Positions 35,739-45,768 of a DNA stretch of 64,000 nucleotides are shown piece by piece. Position 1 is the stretch's first letter; every line of letters starts with the position of its first letter. The notes under the pieces were generated by a model. That model did not search any database. It worked only from the letters and a program-made list of their open reading frames with translations, and had not been told where the DNA came from. Source of the DNA: Sphingobacterium composti (GTDB lineage: Bacteria > Bacteroidota > Bacteroidia > Sphingobacteriales > Sphingobacteriaceae); the NCBI RefSeq assembly GCF_009829075.1, contig NZ_WUQZ01000005.1:106793-170792 (forward strand), written 5' to 3'. Made by a program: the position numbers and the translations under genes.

Positions 35739-37526
35739 ATGGAACAAGAGCAACAAGATTTAAGATTATTTGATTTAGCATGCAGGCAGCAAACTCTATA
35801 TCCTGATCTTTCTATTTTTGCATATAAAATCGATAATGAATGGAAAGAAATCAAATCGACAGAATTTATCGCTAAAGTTGATGCTATTTCAAAAGGATTA
35901 ATAGAATTAGGTGTCAAGCCTCATGAAAAGGTAGGTCTGATAGCCGACAGCAGCGTAGAATGGCATATCATGGATTTTGCAATTCAGCAAGTCGGTGCAG
36001 TATGTGTTGCGATGTATCCAAACATTACGGATGCGGATTATCAGTATATATTCAATGATGCAGAAATCAAGCTGTGTGTCGTAAGCAACAAAAATTTATA
36101 CAGTCGAATCTTAAATCTTCAAGAATCACTATACACATTAAAGTATATTTTCTGTATTGCTGAGGTACCTGATTCCCGTAATTGGAAAGAAATTGTAGAA
36201 TTGGGTAAAACCATTTCTGACGACACATTAAAGCAACGAAGCGATGCGGTCAAGCCTTCAGATTTAGCGACTTTAATATATACCTCTGGTACCACGGGTA
36301 AGCCAAAAGGCGTAATGTTGACACATAATAACATTATGTTTAATGTAATGGCTGCACGTGAAATCACACCTTTGCAAGCCTATACCAGATCCTTGACATT
36401 CTTACCTCCTTGTCATGCTTACGAGAGGATGGTAATCTATACGTATATGTACATTGGTATCACGACGTACATAGCTGAATCATTAGATAAGATTGGAAAT
36501 AATATCAAAGAAGCTAAACCACACATCATGACGGCTGTACCTCGTATTCTTGAAAAAGTATATGAGAAAATCATGAAAATAGGACATGAGTTGAGTGGTT
36601 CTAAACGAAAAGTTTTTGATTGGGCAGTGAGTGTGGGTGAAGCATACGATCCAAATCCAGACAAAAGATCGTTTGTATACAACATGAAATTAAAGCTTGC
36701 CAAGAAGTTAGTGTTGGATAAGTGGTATGAAGCTTTGGGCGGACATTTAGTTACCGTAGCATCAGGTTCTGCTTCACTTCAAAATAAATTAGCCCGTGTT
36801 TTCTTAGCTGCTGGTATTCCACTTTATGAAGGCTATGGAATGACTGAAGCTTCTCCATTGATTTCGGTTAACCATTATATCAAAGGTATTCGCGTAGGAA
36901 CAGTAGGTTTACCTGTGAAATATGTAGAAGTGAAGTTGGCAGAAGACGGCGAAATCCTAGTCAAGGGTCCTAACGTGATGCAAGGATATTACAAAAACCC
37001 AGAAGAAACAGCTAAAACAATTATTGATGGCTGGTTGCATACGGGTGATATCGCTGTGATGGAAGAAGGCAAATTCATCAAAATTATCGACCGTAAAAAA
37101 GAAATGTTTAAAATTTCTGGTGGTAAATATGTAATTCCTCAGCCTATAGAAAAGAAATTAGTAGAATCCTATTTCATCGAACAAGCGATGGTGATTGGAG
37201 ACGGTCAAAAATTTGCTTCGGCATTTATAGTTCCAAATTATGGTCATTTGGCTGACTGGAGCAAGTCTAGCGCACCAGAGTTGATCGGTATGAAAAAAGA
37301 TGAATTTTTGAGCCATCCTACGATTGTTAAAAAAATAAATGCAGAAGTTCGCTTAGCAAATCAACACTTTGGTAACTGGGAGCAAATCAAAAAGCCCATA
37401 ATCTTGCACGATGAATTCACAATAGATGGTGGAGAACTAACACCAACATTAAAAATGAAACGAAAAGTAATTCTAGAAAAATATAAAAATCAATTCAACG
37501 AATTGTACAAATCAGATGAAGATTAA
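35739..37526 (+). CDS. Long-chain fatty acid-CoA ligase (AMP-binding)
   Basis: The 595-residue protein has the AMP-binding P-loop LIYTSGTTGKPKGVMLTH near residue 185, the A5 motif YEGYGMTEASP, and the DGWLHTGDIA and IIDRKKEMFKISGGKYV blocks. These are the complete set for long-chain acyl-CoA synthetases. It activates fatty acids with ATP and CoA for breakdown or lipid synthesis. It is a single gene ending at a perfect hairpin. Confidence 0.95.
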   Translation: MEQEQQDLRLFDLACRQQTLYPDLSIFAYKIDNEWKEIKSTEFIAKVDAISKGLIELGVKPHEKVGLIADSSVEWHIMDFAIQQVGAVCVAMYPNITDADYQYIFNDAEIKLCVVSNKNLYSRILNLQESLYTLKYIFCIAEVPDSRNWKEIVELGKTISDDTLKQRSDAVKPSDLATLIYTSGTTGKPKGVMLTHNNIMFNVMAAREITPLQAYTRSLTFLPPCHAYERMVIYTYMYIGITTYIAESLDKIGNNIKEAKPHIMTAVPRILEKVYEKIMKIGHELSGSKRKVFDWAVSVGEAYDPNPDKRSFVYNMKLKLAKKLVLDKWYEALGGHLVTVASGSASLQNKLARVFLAAGIPLYEGYGMTEASPLISVNHYIKGIRVGTVGLPVKYVEVKLAEDGEILVKGPNVMQGYYKNPEETAKTIIDGWLHTGDIAVMEEGKFIKIIDRKKEMFKISGGKYVIPQPIEKKLVESYFIEQAMVIGDGQKFASAFIVPNYGHLADWSKSSAPELIGMKKDEFLSHPTIVKKINAEVRLANQHFGNWEQIKKPIILHDEFTIDGGELTPTLKMKRKVILEKYKNQFNELYKSDED

Positions 37527-37562
37527 AAAGATAAGGCTCGAAATTTCGAGCCTTATCTTTTT
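37525..37562 (+). terminator. Terminator after the acyl-CoA ligase
   Basis: This is a 38-base perfect palindrome (AAAAAGATAAGGCTCGAAA and its complement) that overlaps the stop codon and ends in T residues. Confidence 0.9.
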
Positions 37563-37849
37563 AAGTTAAATATTGTTTATTAGATTTTCTAATACCAATT
37601 GGTATGCTTAATTATATGAATGAATCCAATATAATTGAAAAATAAATCGAAATTCAAAAAGAAATATTAAATGATTTTTCATTGCGTTGGGAGCTTAATT
37701 AAAAATTTCTTAGCTAATACAAAGTCAATCTGTTATTTTGTTTTTTAAGGTTTTAGAAAACTAGATTCACATCAAAACCATTCCTTTGCTAATATACCAT
37801 TTATCAAAAATTCATAACTTTAGATTATGACATAAAATGAAACACCACA

Positions 37850-38164
37850 ATGAAGGCAAAAAGAACTTGTACTGAAGGACATAGCTTTTACAAGGTATCG
37901 GATTGTCCGACTTGTCCGATTTGTGAAAAGTTAATATCAACTAATGCAATTGGATTTATGCAATTGCTAAACAGTCCAGCACGGCGTGCTCTCGAAAGTC
38001 AACAAATTGATTCGTTGGAAAAACTTGCGACCTTTTCGGAGCGAGAAATCCTAAAACTACACGGCATCGGAAAGAGCAGCATTCCAATTCTCAAATCCTG
38101 TCTCGAGAAACAACAACTCTCCTTTCGAATAGATATTAAACCAAAAAATTATGAAAATAAGTAA
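37850..38164 (+). CDS. RNA polymerase alpha-CTD-like helix-hairpin-helix protein
   Basis: The 104-residue protein has an N-terminal Cys-rich segment (CTEGHSFYKVSDCPTCPICE), which could bind zinc. A helix-hairpin-helix region follows (LNSPARRALESQQIDSLEKL, then LHGIGKSSIPILKSCL) and resembles the DNA-binding alpha-CTD of RNA polymerase. Such proteins in Bacteroidota have no assigned function. Its 3' end overlaps the VOC gene by 14 bases, so the two are coupled. Confidence 0.8.
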   Translation: MKAKRTCTEGHSFYKVSDCPTCPICEKLISTNAIGFMQLLNSPARRALESQQIDSLEKLATFSEREILKLHGIGKSSIPILKSCLEKQQLSFRIDIKPKNYENK

Positions 38165-38579
38165 ACCTATTTATACCTGCTTGTGGTTTGAAGATAACGC
38201 TCTAGATGCAGCCACATTCTATTGTTCCATTTTTGAAGATGCGCATATCGAACAACAGAATCCATTTGCGCTGCTATTCAAGCTGAATGGTACAACTTTT
38301 ATGGCATTGCATGGTGGTCCAAAGTATTTCCACTCCCCCGCGGTTTCATTTGTAATCGATTGTGATACGCAAGAGCAAATTGATTACTTCTGGGAAAAGC
38401 TCGGTGCTGACGGAAGATACGATAGATGTGGTTGGCTAACGGATAAATTTGGCATTTCTTGGCAAATAGTTCCTACCATATTACCACAATTGATGGCAGA
38501 TGAAAGCAAGAGAGACAATGTGGTCAAAGCCTTTATGCAGATGAGCAAATTTGATATTCAGACCCTCCTAGAGGCATAA
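38151..38579 (+). CDS. VOC family protein (PhnB/3-demethylubiquinone methyltransferase-like)
   Basis: The 142-residue protein opens ISKPIYTCLWFEDNALDAATFY and contains FMALHGGPKYFHSPAVSFVI and RCGWLTDKFGISWQIVP, shown in short form as WLTDKFGISWQIVP. This is the PhnB-like branch of the vicinal-oxygen-chelate fold. The metal and substrate are unknown. It overlaps the upstream gene by 14 bases. Confidence 0.88.
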   Translation: MKISKPIYTCLWFEDNALDAATFYCSIFEDAHIEQQNPFALLFKLNGTTFMALHGGPKYFHSPAVSFVIDCDTQEQIDYFWEKLGADGRYDRCGWLTDKFGISWQIVPTILPQLMADESKRDNVVKAFMQMSKFDIQTLLEA

Positions 38580-38664
38580 AAGATTAAAGCAATATATTCA
38601 ATAACTTTCTTAAAATCCTTTGATATCTAATATCTTTACTCTTCTATTGCCTAAAACAACAAAG

Positions 38665-39255
38665 ATGAATCTACTTGAAAAGCGTGCGACATTAGAATAC
38701 AGTATTAAACAGAATTTTGGACTATTAGGAAGCGAAGAAATAGGCCGAATAGCGGATTTATTCAAATACAAAACGCATAAGAAAGGTGAATTTCTCCTAA
38801 ATAAGGACAAATCCTGTCAACACATGTATTTTGTCCTTTCAGGTTACGTGCGCATTTTTGTTGAATTAGAGACTAAAGAAGTCACGCAATGGGTAAGTGG
38901 CAAAGGATATTTTCTGACGGATTTGGCCAGTTTCCAGTTCAATACTCCTGCACGTTGGAATATGCAGACACTCGTCGATACCGAAATATTCTATATCCAC
39001 AAAAGTGATTATGATTCTTTTAAATTTATTCTGTCCCAATGGAACGAAATCGAGAAGCAATTTATCATGCATTGCTTCATCACACTCGAAGAACGTGTTT
39101 TTAGCCATCTAGCCATGACGGCCGAAGAACGATACTTTAATTTTTTCGAGCAGAACAAAGAACTTTTCAATCAAATTCCACTGCAATATATTGCATCCAT
39201 GTTGGGTATGACACCCGAAACTTTTAGTAGAATTCGCAAAAAACAACTTTGTTGA
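38665..39255 (+). CDS. Crp/Fnr family transcriptional regulator
   Basis: I choose ATG 38665 (MNLLEKRATLEYS); the open frame from 38620 is leader. The protein has 196 residues. It has a cyclic-nucleotide-binding-like beta roll (KGEFLLNKDKSCQHMYFVLSG) and a short C-terminal winged helix (IPLQYIASMLGMTPETFSRI). The residues for cAMP binding are not obvious. It may control the SRPBCC gene 98 bases downstream or the genes just upstream. Confidence 0.88.
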   Translation: MNLLEKRATLEYSIKQNFGLLGSEEIGRIADLFKYKTHKKGEFLLNKDKSCQHMYFVLSGYVRIFVELETKEVTQWVSGKGYFLTDLASFQFNTPARWNMQTLVDTEIFYIHKSDYDSFKFILSQWNEIEKQFIMHCFITLEERVFSHLAMTAEERYFNFFEQNKELFNQIPLQYIASMLGMTPETFSRIRKKQLC

Positions 39256-39353
39256 TTTCTTGATTTATATCAAGAGTCGTTTGTCAATCTTATCAGAACT
39301 TTGTGCTATTGAAATTACAATGCCTTTGAGCTCTTATTAAATGATTGATAAAC

Positions 39354-39779
39354 ATGAAAAAAGAAATTAGTACATCTATAACTATCCAAGCATCTGCACA
39401 GAAAATTTGGACTATTCTCTTAAATTTTGAGAAGTATCCAGACTGGAATCCATTTATTCGCAAAATCGTTGGAGAACCAATTGTTGGAAATCAATTAAAC
39501 ATTAATATTACACCTCCTAATGGGAGTAATATGAATTTTAAACCTCAGGTACTTTCTCACATACCCGAAAAGGAATTCATATGGAAAGGAAAACTTTTGT
39601 TTAAAGGACTATTTGATGGAACACATATCTTTCGACTTCAAGAAAATCCCGATGGAAGTACCACTTTCATACACAAAGAAGAATTTAGTGGAATTTTAGT
39701 TGGAATGATTAACTTATCAAATACCGAACAAGGGTTTAAATTGATGAATCAGCAACTTAAATCATTAGCTGAACAGTAG
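39354..39779 (+). CDS. SRPBCC domain protein (AHSA1/polyketide-cyclase-like)
   Basis: ATG 39354 is preferred to a TTG at 39345. The 141-residue protein shows TSITIQASAQKIWTILLNFE, YPDWNPFIRKI and a terminal helix EQGFKLMNQQLKSLAE, the pattern of the SRPBCC ligand-binding fold. No catalytic residues can be named. It follows the Crp/Fnr regulator. Confidence 0.88.
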   Translation: MKKEISTSITIQASAQKIWTILLNFEKYPDWNPFIRKIVGEPIVGNQLNINITPPNGSNMNFKPQVLSHIPEKEFIWKGKLLFKGLFDGTHIFRLQENPDGSTTFIHKEEFSGILVGMINLSNTEQGFKLMNQQLKSLAEQ

Positions 39780-39876
39780 GGATTTTTGGAGATAATCTAT
39801 AAAACTTAATCAAGCAATTAGATAAACTTTTTGTAAAATACACTAAATTTATTGTAGGTATATTTTCAGCTTAATT

Positions 39877-40326
39877 ATGGATAATAAAAATAACCAAACC
39901 AATAATAATGATTCAGCAACAACTTTTGCTCAAACCTATTTTCACGGCACCAAAGCAAATTTGCAATTAGGTGATTTGATTGAACCAGGCTATACATCTA
40001 ACTATGGCAAACAACGCACTGCAAAATATATATTCCTTTCGGCAACTTTAGACGCTGCTATTTGGGGAGCAGAACTTGCGATTGGCAATAGCAAGGAGCG
40101 TATATATTTGGTCGAACCATTGGGTGAAATAGAGAATGACCCGGACTTGACGGACAAAAAATTCCACGGCAACCCAACTATGTCATATCGTTCTACTTCG
40201 CCTTTTCGAGTAGTTGGAGAAGTGACTGTTTGGAAAGGACATCCTGAAGAACAAGTTGAGGCAATGAAAAAAGCACTTCAAAAATTAAAAGAACAAGGAG
40301 TAGATTCTTTAAATGACGAATTTTAA
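39877..40326 (+). CDS. arr: NAD+-rifampin ADP-ribosyltransferase (Arr)
   Basis: The 149-residue protein contains the Arr signature: TYFHGTKANLQLGDLIEPGY, YIFLSATLDAAIWGAELA, IYLVEPLGEIENDPDLT and TMSYRSTSPFRVVGEV. Arr inactivates rifamycins by ADP-ribosylating the ansa-chain hydroxyl at C23. The length is typical. Here it is chromosomal, with no integron or transposase in sight, and has ordinary base composition. It forms a pair with the DinB-like gene 11 bases downstream. Confidence 0.93.
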   Translation: MDNKNNQTNNNDSATTFAQTYFHGTKANLQLGDLIEPGYTSNYGKQRTAKYIFLSATLDAAIWGAELAIGNSKERIYLVEPLGEIENDPDLTDKKFHGNPTMSYRSTSPFRVVGEVTVWKGHPEEQVEAMKKALQKLKEQGVDSLNDEF

Positions 40327-40337
40327 ATAACCTAATT

Positions 40338-40786
40338 ATGAAAGATAAATTCAATGAATTATTTGCTTACAACTATGAAATGAACAAACAGGTTATTCAG
40401 CTAATTACGCAGCATGAACCCACCATTTCAGAAAAAATATTCGAACTTATATCTCATACAATAAATGCCCATCAAATATGGAATGCACGTATCAATAAAG
40501 AAGAAGAATTTGGTGTTTGGCAGTTGAATAGCTGGGAGAATATTCCAACTATCAATGCTCAAAATTATGATAAGACAATCAATATTTTACAAAATAATAA
40601 TTTGAGTACTATCGTATCCATAGAAACTCAAAAGGTGAGCAATTTAACAACAAGATTGAAGACATTCTTTTTCACATTATCAACCATTCGACTTATCATC
40701 GAGCACAGATAGCTACAGAATGTAGAAATCTCGGTATTAAGCCGTTAGTAACGGATTATATTATGTACAAACGAAATATTAGTTAA
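40338..40786 (+). pseudogene. DinB family protein, frameshifted near the C-terminus
   Basis: Frame 1 gives a DinB four-helix start (MKDKFNELFAYNYEMNKQVI, then ELISHTINAHQIWNARI). At the A4 run 40630-40633 it should shift by one base. The next frame reads GEQFNNKIEDILFHIINHST and YHRAQIATECRNLGIKP to a stop at 40784-40786. That supplies the family C-terminus with the conserved His residues of the metal site (HSTYHR). One missing A therefore explains the break. The gene ends convergently with the DUF4832 pseudogene, with an 8-base overlap. Confidence 0.82.
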
Positions 40787-42244
40787 TCTCCACATTGTGT
40801 AGAGCATACCAACCATTATCCAATTTATGATTTGATAGGGCTAAATTTAGAGACGGTTTATCCTGTTTGGATTTATCTATTACCGCTACGCCCAGCGTAT
40901 ATTCACCTTTGGAAATATTATTTGTGTTGATATTAAGTGAATATTCATATTCTCTTCCCTGTTTTATCCATAAAGACGGCTCAGCTTTTTCATCAATCCA
41001 ATATTTTACCGCATTTCCATTCTGGTCAATTAGAGCGAATGCAAGCTTATATTTAAAATTTCATTTAGGATTATTATTGGGCAAATAGCCTGTACCCATA
41101 TTACGCCAAGTATGCTTTATAACAAATTCTTGATTCGCATTGATTAGCTTTGGAATTGAAACTTTATTGGGATATAATCTATATCCACCTTGCTCAATAA
41201 AACCTTGTACTAAATGTGGTGCTAAAGTCATCCAACCTTTTGTCTCTGGGATTTCGCGCAAGTCTAACGTATTAAATCCATGTTGAATAGCATCCTTATA
41301 GGTCAATTCATATACATCCAACCATGAATCAAATTTATAGACACGGTCCTTATCAAAGGGTCTGCAATTTTTATCGGCTGTCGAACAGCCCCAATAACAG
41401 GACTCTCCAATCAATAGCGTTTTTCCAAACATGCGTTTTGCAATGCACTTTTCGTAAGAAGTAAACCATTCACTGCCAAGACCATCACGGCGCATGCTAT
41501 ACCCTTTATTATCTATAGCTATTTTTTTTCGGTGTCGAATCCTACTTGTCCATTAAAAGGTAAAGCGACCAAAACATGTTTGAAATTATCCGAATACAAA
41601 GAAGTATACCAATCAAAAACTTGTCTTAGTTTCGAAGAATCCATCAAGCGTATAGAATGTGCTTCTCCCAAAGCTCCAATCGAAAAGCCGTCCACAAAAT
41701 CAACGATATCAGGATTATCAAATTCAGCAGCGAAAGCTTTGACAAAATTTGTCCATTTCTCTTGAAAAATAGGATCATCTGGAAATGGTGTCCAATGATT
41801 AATTTTCTCTGAGCGTACATGATAACCTTTCGCGCCAGCTTCTCTTACAAATTTTGGAGTTCCGGGTCTAAGATTATCCTGTCCGTTATCATATACCCGA
41901 AAAGATAATTTAAGTCCCCTATCTAATGCACCTTGTATTAGCTTTTTGAAATTATCATTGTATTTCCAAGCATATTTTCCTTCTTCTGGCTCCATATCAG
42001 ACCACCGCCACCGAACATAGAAAAATGAAGCATATTTACGAGCAGCAGTATCTTGAGCTTTCCAATATGTATCTGCATTTTGAACTTCGCCACTAGCATC
42101 ATCATACATTCCCCAACCCATTGCTGGATTTCGTATTAAGGATTTGGAATCATATGTGGGTGTTATAACTAACGTTGAATTATCCCACTGCAAAGAGCAG
42201 TTTGCGAAAAGAAGTAAAAATATAGTAAAAAATACTTTAGACAT
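40779..42244 (-). pseudogene. DUF4832/DUF4874 protein, broken by a frameshift and a nonsense codon
   Basis: This is a paralogue of the intact gene at 42326. It starts as a lipoprotein (ATG 42244, FANCSL) and has NPAMGWGMYDD and YVRWRWSDMEPEEGKYAW. The frame is lost at an A8 run (plus-strand T8, 41522-41529) and resumes as IAIDNKGYSMRRDGLGS. At 41061-41063 a TGA stands where the paralogue has Trp (NNNPK-stop-NFKYKLAFALID versus NKNKRWNNKFKVAFALID). It then stays open to a TAA at 40779. Two independent lesions make it a true pseudogene. Confidence 0.9.
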
Positions 42245-42325
42245 GGTCGTGATAAAAGAAGTTGAGGTGAGGATTTGGAAACCTCTACCCCAACAACATA
42301 ATAATTATAAAACAATGTTATTTTA

Positions 42326-43855
42326 TTATAATACAGTAATTTCAGTAAGTGTAGTCCAGCCATTGACTATTTTTTGATTTTCAATAGCTAAATTAATACC
42401 TGGTTTATTTTCATTTTGATCATTAATAATAGCCAAAGCTAAGGTATATTTGCCAGAAGTTAAATCCTTAGTATCTGCTGATTTGAAATTATACTTGAAC
42501 ACATCGCCACCAACCCAGTCTCCTGGATTTGCTTCTGTATCAACAAAAGTCTTTTTAATTTGATCTGTCGCATCAATCAATGCAAATGCGACTTTAAATT
42601 TATTGTTCCATCGCTTATTTTTATTTGGACATACACCCAATCCCATATTATTCCACTCGTGAGTGATATTAAAATCTTTACCAGATACCATATATTTATC
42701 TGCAACAATTTTACTTGGATAGAATCGATATCCTCCTATAATCATAAATTCTTGAACATAGTCAACTGATGTTTCCACCCATCCTTTAGTTTCTGTATGG
42801 TTTCGTAAATCCATATAATTAGCCCTTAATTTGTAGGCGTGAGCTAACGATAGTCTATAATTATCTCGCCAAATAGAGCTTGAATTATACAAATGATCGC
42901 TTCTAAAAGGTTTCCAATCACCTTCCAAATCATTTCCACCATAATAGGCTTGCTCACCAACAATCATTGTTTGTGGAAATGCTGATAGCATTAGGCTTAT
43001 CTCTCTATCTTCCAAGTATCGACTTCCTAGACCGTCTCTACGAAGAGCCATTTGCTGATTTTTGAGAACCTCGCCATTTATTATACTTGGATTGATATGT
43101 TGTAAAATATTAGATAGAAAAACAGGGATTACTCGTTTGAAATTATCACCATAAAGATTAATGAGCCAACGGTCAGTTTTATCTTTATTTGCGTCATAGT
43201 TAATATAACCAGCATTATGTCCTTCACCCCAAAAACCAATATTGTATACATCAACATACTCCACTATTTCAGGATCATCAAATTTTGCTGCAAATGCTTT
43301 TACAAAGTTGGAGTACTTCTCTTGAAAGATAGGATCATCCACATAAGGATTCCAATGATTTCGTCCATCAGTAGTATTATATCCTTGCGCACCTGCTTTA
43401 CGTACAAAATCAGGGGTAGCTTGATTTTGATTATCTTGACCATCAATATATACACGAAAGGCTAATTTCAGGTTTCTATCAAGAGCACCTTTTACTAAAG
43501 CTTTGAAATTCTCATCATGATCCCATGCATATTTTCCTTCTTCTGGTTCAAAATCAGACCAGCGCCAACGAATATAAAAGGTAGAAGCATATTTATTCGC
43601 ATATTCACTTTGTTGCTCCCAGTATGTATTGGCATTAGCTGGCGTCCAAATGGCATCGTCATACACCGTCCATCCCATTCCTGGATTACGAATCAATGAC
43701 TTATCATCTGCTTTAAATGATACCGTTACTTTTTCGCTTTGATCTATTTCTACCTCTGGTTCTGGCGTTGGCTCCTCTGGAGATTTTGTGTCTTTAGTAC
43801 AAGCTATCAACAGTAGAATTACTAAAATAAGTGCATATTGATACAATCTTTTCAT
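42326..43855 (-). CDS. DUF4832/DUF4874 lipoprotein, TIM-barrel glycosidase-like
   Basis: I use ATG 43855 (MKRLYQYALILVIL), 8 bases after the SusD stop; the frame is open to 43873. The 509-residue protein has a lipobox IAC (Cys near 19). It carries the DUF4874 start NPGMGWTVYDDAIW and FYIRWRWSDFEPEEGKYAWD, an (alpha/beta)8 barrel region, then a C-terminal beta sandwich (FKVAFALIDATDQIKK). The family is found in PULs and resembles glycoside hydrolases without proven activity. It forms the tail of the susC-susD operon. Confidence 0.9.
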   Translation of the reverse strand: MKRLYQYALILVILLLIACTKDTKSPEEPTPEPEVEIDQSEKVTVSFKADDKSLIRNPGMGWTVYDDAIWTPANANTYWEQQSEYANKYASTFYIRWRWSDFEPEEGKYAWDHDENFKALVKGALDRNLKLAFRVYIDGQDNQNQATPDFVRKAGAQGYNTTDGRNHWNPYVDDPIFQEKYSNFVKAFAAKFDDPEIVEYVDVYNIGFWGEGHNAGYINYDANKDKTDRWLINLYGDNFKRVIPVFLSNILQHINPSIINGEVLKNQQMALRRDGLGSRYLEDREISLMLSAFPQTMIVGEQAYYGGNDLEGDWKPFRSDHLYNSSSIWRDNYRLSLAHAYKLRANYMDLRNHTETKGWVETSVDYVQEFMIIGGYRFYPSKIVADKYMVSGKDFNITHEWNNMGLGVCPNKNKRWNNKFKVAFALIDATDQIKKTFVDTEANPGDWVGGDVFKYNFKSADTKDLTSGKYTLALAIINDQNENKPGINLAIENQKIVNGWTTLTEITVL

Positions 43856-43863
43856 AATAATAT

Positions 43864-45750
43864 TTATTTCCATCCTGGGTTTTGCTTAAGATTATCGTTT
43901 AGGACTATTTGACCAGAAGGTATTGGATACAAATAATAATACTCAGGATAATTTGTATTCGGTACTGGTTCATAAGAAATATATCCCTCATTTACTCCAT
44001 TTTGAATCGGAATTTTTGTATCAGCAGGGACATAATCAGCTCCCTTCTTAATGTATCTACCCAGTTTTACTTTGGTAGCATATTCCATTTTCTTCCAACG
44101 TCTCAAATCATCAAATCTAAAACCCTCTCCCATTAGCTCTATATTGCGTTCTCGGCGGATTTCCCATAGAATCGGATTAACATTGGGATCTCTTGTTGGA
44201 TCATTCGGAATATTAGCTATATTCAATAATGCAACTTTACCACGTTCTCTAGTTTTATTAATTGTGGCATCTGCTATGGCTTGATTAAATTGTCCTAATT
44301 CATAAGTAACTTCAGCATAATTCATCAAAATTTCACTAAGTCTGAATATAGGTGCATCAGACCATTTACCAATACCTACAGACCCTAAATTATTAGCGTA
44401 TTTATACAGTCTATATCCAGTAAATGTGTTTTGAAGATTAGTACCTTGGGCATCTAAAGACACATCAAAGAAATTCGGTTCTATACCAATTATTACAGCA
44501 TTGCCTGGTACACCTCCTGTAGTCACAGGTAACGTTTTGTGCAAATCAGTAGATATACTTCGCATAAATCCAAAATATGATGTATCTCGTGGATCATTAG
44601 TATATGTAAAAGAAGTTGACATAGATTCAGTAATGATCACTCTGTAAGGAGGTGGCACAGTGTAATACAATCTATGATCTCTATTTCTAAATTCATCATA
44701 CGCATTCTTATCACCTTTGAACAATGGACTAGTGAATCGAGTCTGCCCATCTGTACACAAATATTGATCAACAGCCGCTTTTGTCAAATCTAGATAACCA
44801 AATCTATTCATTTGATTGCCAGTGAAACTATGTCCTACATTTAGCGTTCCATTACCACCATAAGCTTTGAACATAATGATACCATCGACTCCTTCAAGAT
44901 TATCACTATTAAAATCATCATCATAGCTAGCTGCTAGTTTTGGGTACTTAGCTATTAGCTTTTTAGAAGCTTCTAAACTTGCTTCCAAAAAGACATTGGG
45001 ATTAATTTCTAAAGGAGTTATTGTCTCTTCTTTATGATATTTTCTCCAAGTTCCTTCTCTAAGTCCAAATCTTGAAATAAATGCTAATGCAGCATCGGAA
45101 GTTAAAATATTACGTGTATCACTTGGCGCTAGATTATCTACAGCATAATTTAAATCTTCCATGATTTTGGTTGCAACAATATCACGAGCAGTTCGGGGTA
45201 AATAAAGTTCCTGATCAGTATCCTTAAGTAATTTATCAACATATGGCACATCTCCATACAAATTAATTAGATTGGCATAGTTGTAAGCTCTAAAAAAATA
45301 ACATACCGCTCTCCAATGCTTTTTCCTCTCTTCTGGAATTGGGGCTCCATCTATATTAGAAAGCATAATATTGATTGATCTTAATCGGCTATAACTATCT
45401 TTATAAAAGCCATCCTCATTTGGAACAGTTTTCAATTGAGCTATCCATCTAGACTGTGAATTAGGTGCTGAGGTGGCGAGAATATCACTATTTATATCGT
45501 TTCCGATACTATAAGGTGATGTTCCTGCACTCTCACCTGTTCCTCCTCCATAATTATCATATGCTGTAAATACATTATAAAATTGCCAAGCAAATGATTG
45601 AAAACCAAAATCATTCAAGAATGTAGTTTGTTCACTTAATTTATCTAATGGATATTGATCTAATTTATTACAGCTCAGTACACTACTTGACAATATACCA
45701 GCAGCTATTATATATTTTAATTTTGATATCATTATCTTAAAATTTTTCAT
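43864..45750 (-). CDS. RagB/SusD family surface glycan-binding lipoprotein
   Basis: The 628-residue protein has a lipoprotein signal with SSSVLSCNKLDQYPLDKLSE. The SusD superhelical fold shows RAYNYANLINLYGDVPYV, LRLSEILMNYAEVTYELG and IRRERNIELMGEGFRFDDLR. It forms the lid of the SusC channel and captures oligosaccharides outside the cell. It starts 18 bases after the SusC stop. An ATG at 45732 is a possible later start. Confidence 0.96.
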   Translation of the reverse strand: MKNFKIMISKLKYIIAAGILSSSVLSCNKLDQYPLDKLSEQTTFLNDFGFQSFAWQFYNVFTAYDNYGGGTGESAGTSPYSIGNDINSDILATSAPNSQSRWIAQLKTVPNEDGFYKDSYSRLRSINIMLSNIDGAPIPEERKKHWRAVCYFFRAYNYANLINLYGDVPYVDKLLKDTDQELYLPRTARDIVATKIMEDLNYAVDNLAPSDTRNILTSDAALAFISRFGLREGTWRKYHKEETITPLEINPNVFLEASLEASKKLIAKYPKLAASYDDDFNSDNLEGVDGIIMFKAYGGNGTLNVGHSFTGNQMNRFGYLDLTKAAVDQYLCTDGQTRFTSPLFKGDKNAYDEFRNRDHRLYYTVPPPYRVIITESMSTSFTYTNDPRDTSYFGFMRSISTDLHKTLPVTTGGVPGNAVIIGIEPNFFDVSLDAQGTNLQNTFTGYRLYKYANNLGSVGIGKWSDAPIFRLSEILMNYAEVTYELGQFNQAIADATINKTRERGKVALLNIANIPNDPTRDPNVNPILWEIRRERNIELMGEGFRFDDLRRWKKMEYATKVKLGRYIKKGADYVPADTKIPIQNGVNEGYISYEPVPNTNYPEYYYLYPIPSGQIVLNDNLKQNPGWK

Positions 45751-45768
45751 ACCTATTACCTCCTTACA

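Noticed and set aside
39877..40326. Arr as part of an integron or resistance island
   Set aside because: No integrase, attC-like repeat or transposase is visible nearby, and the composition matches the neighbours.
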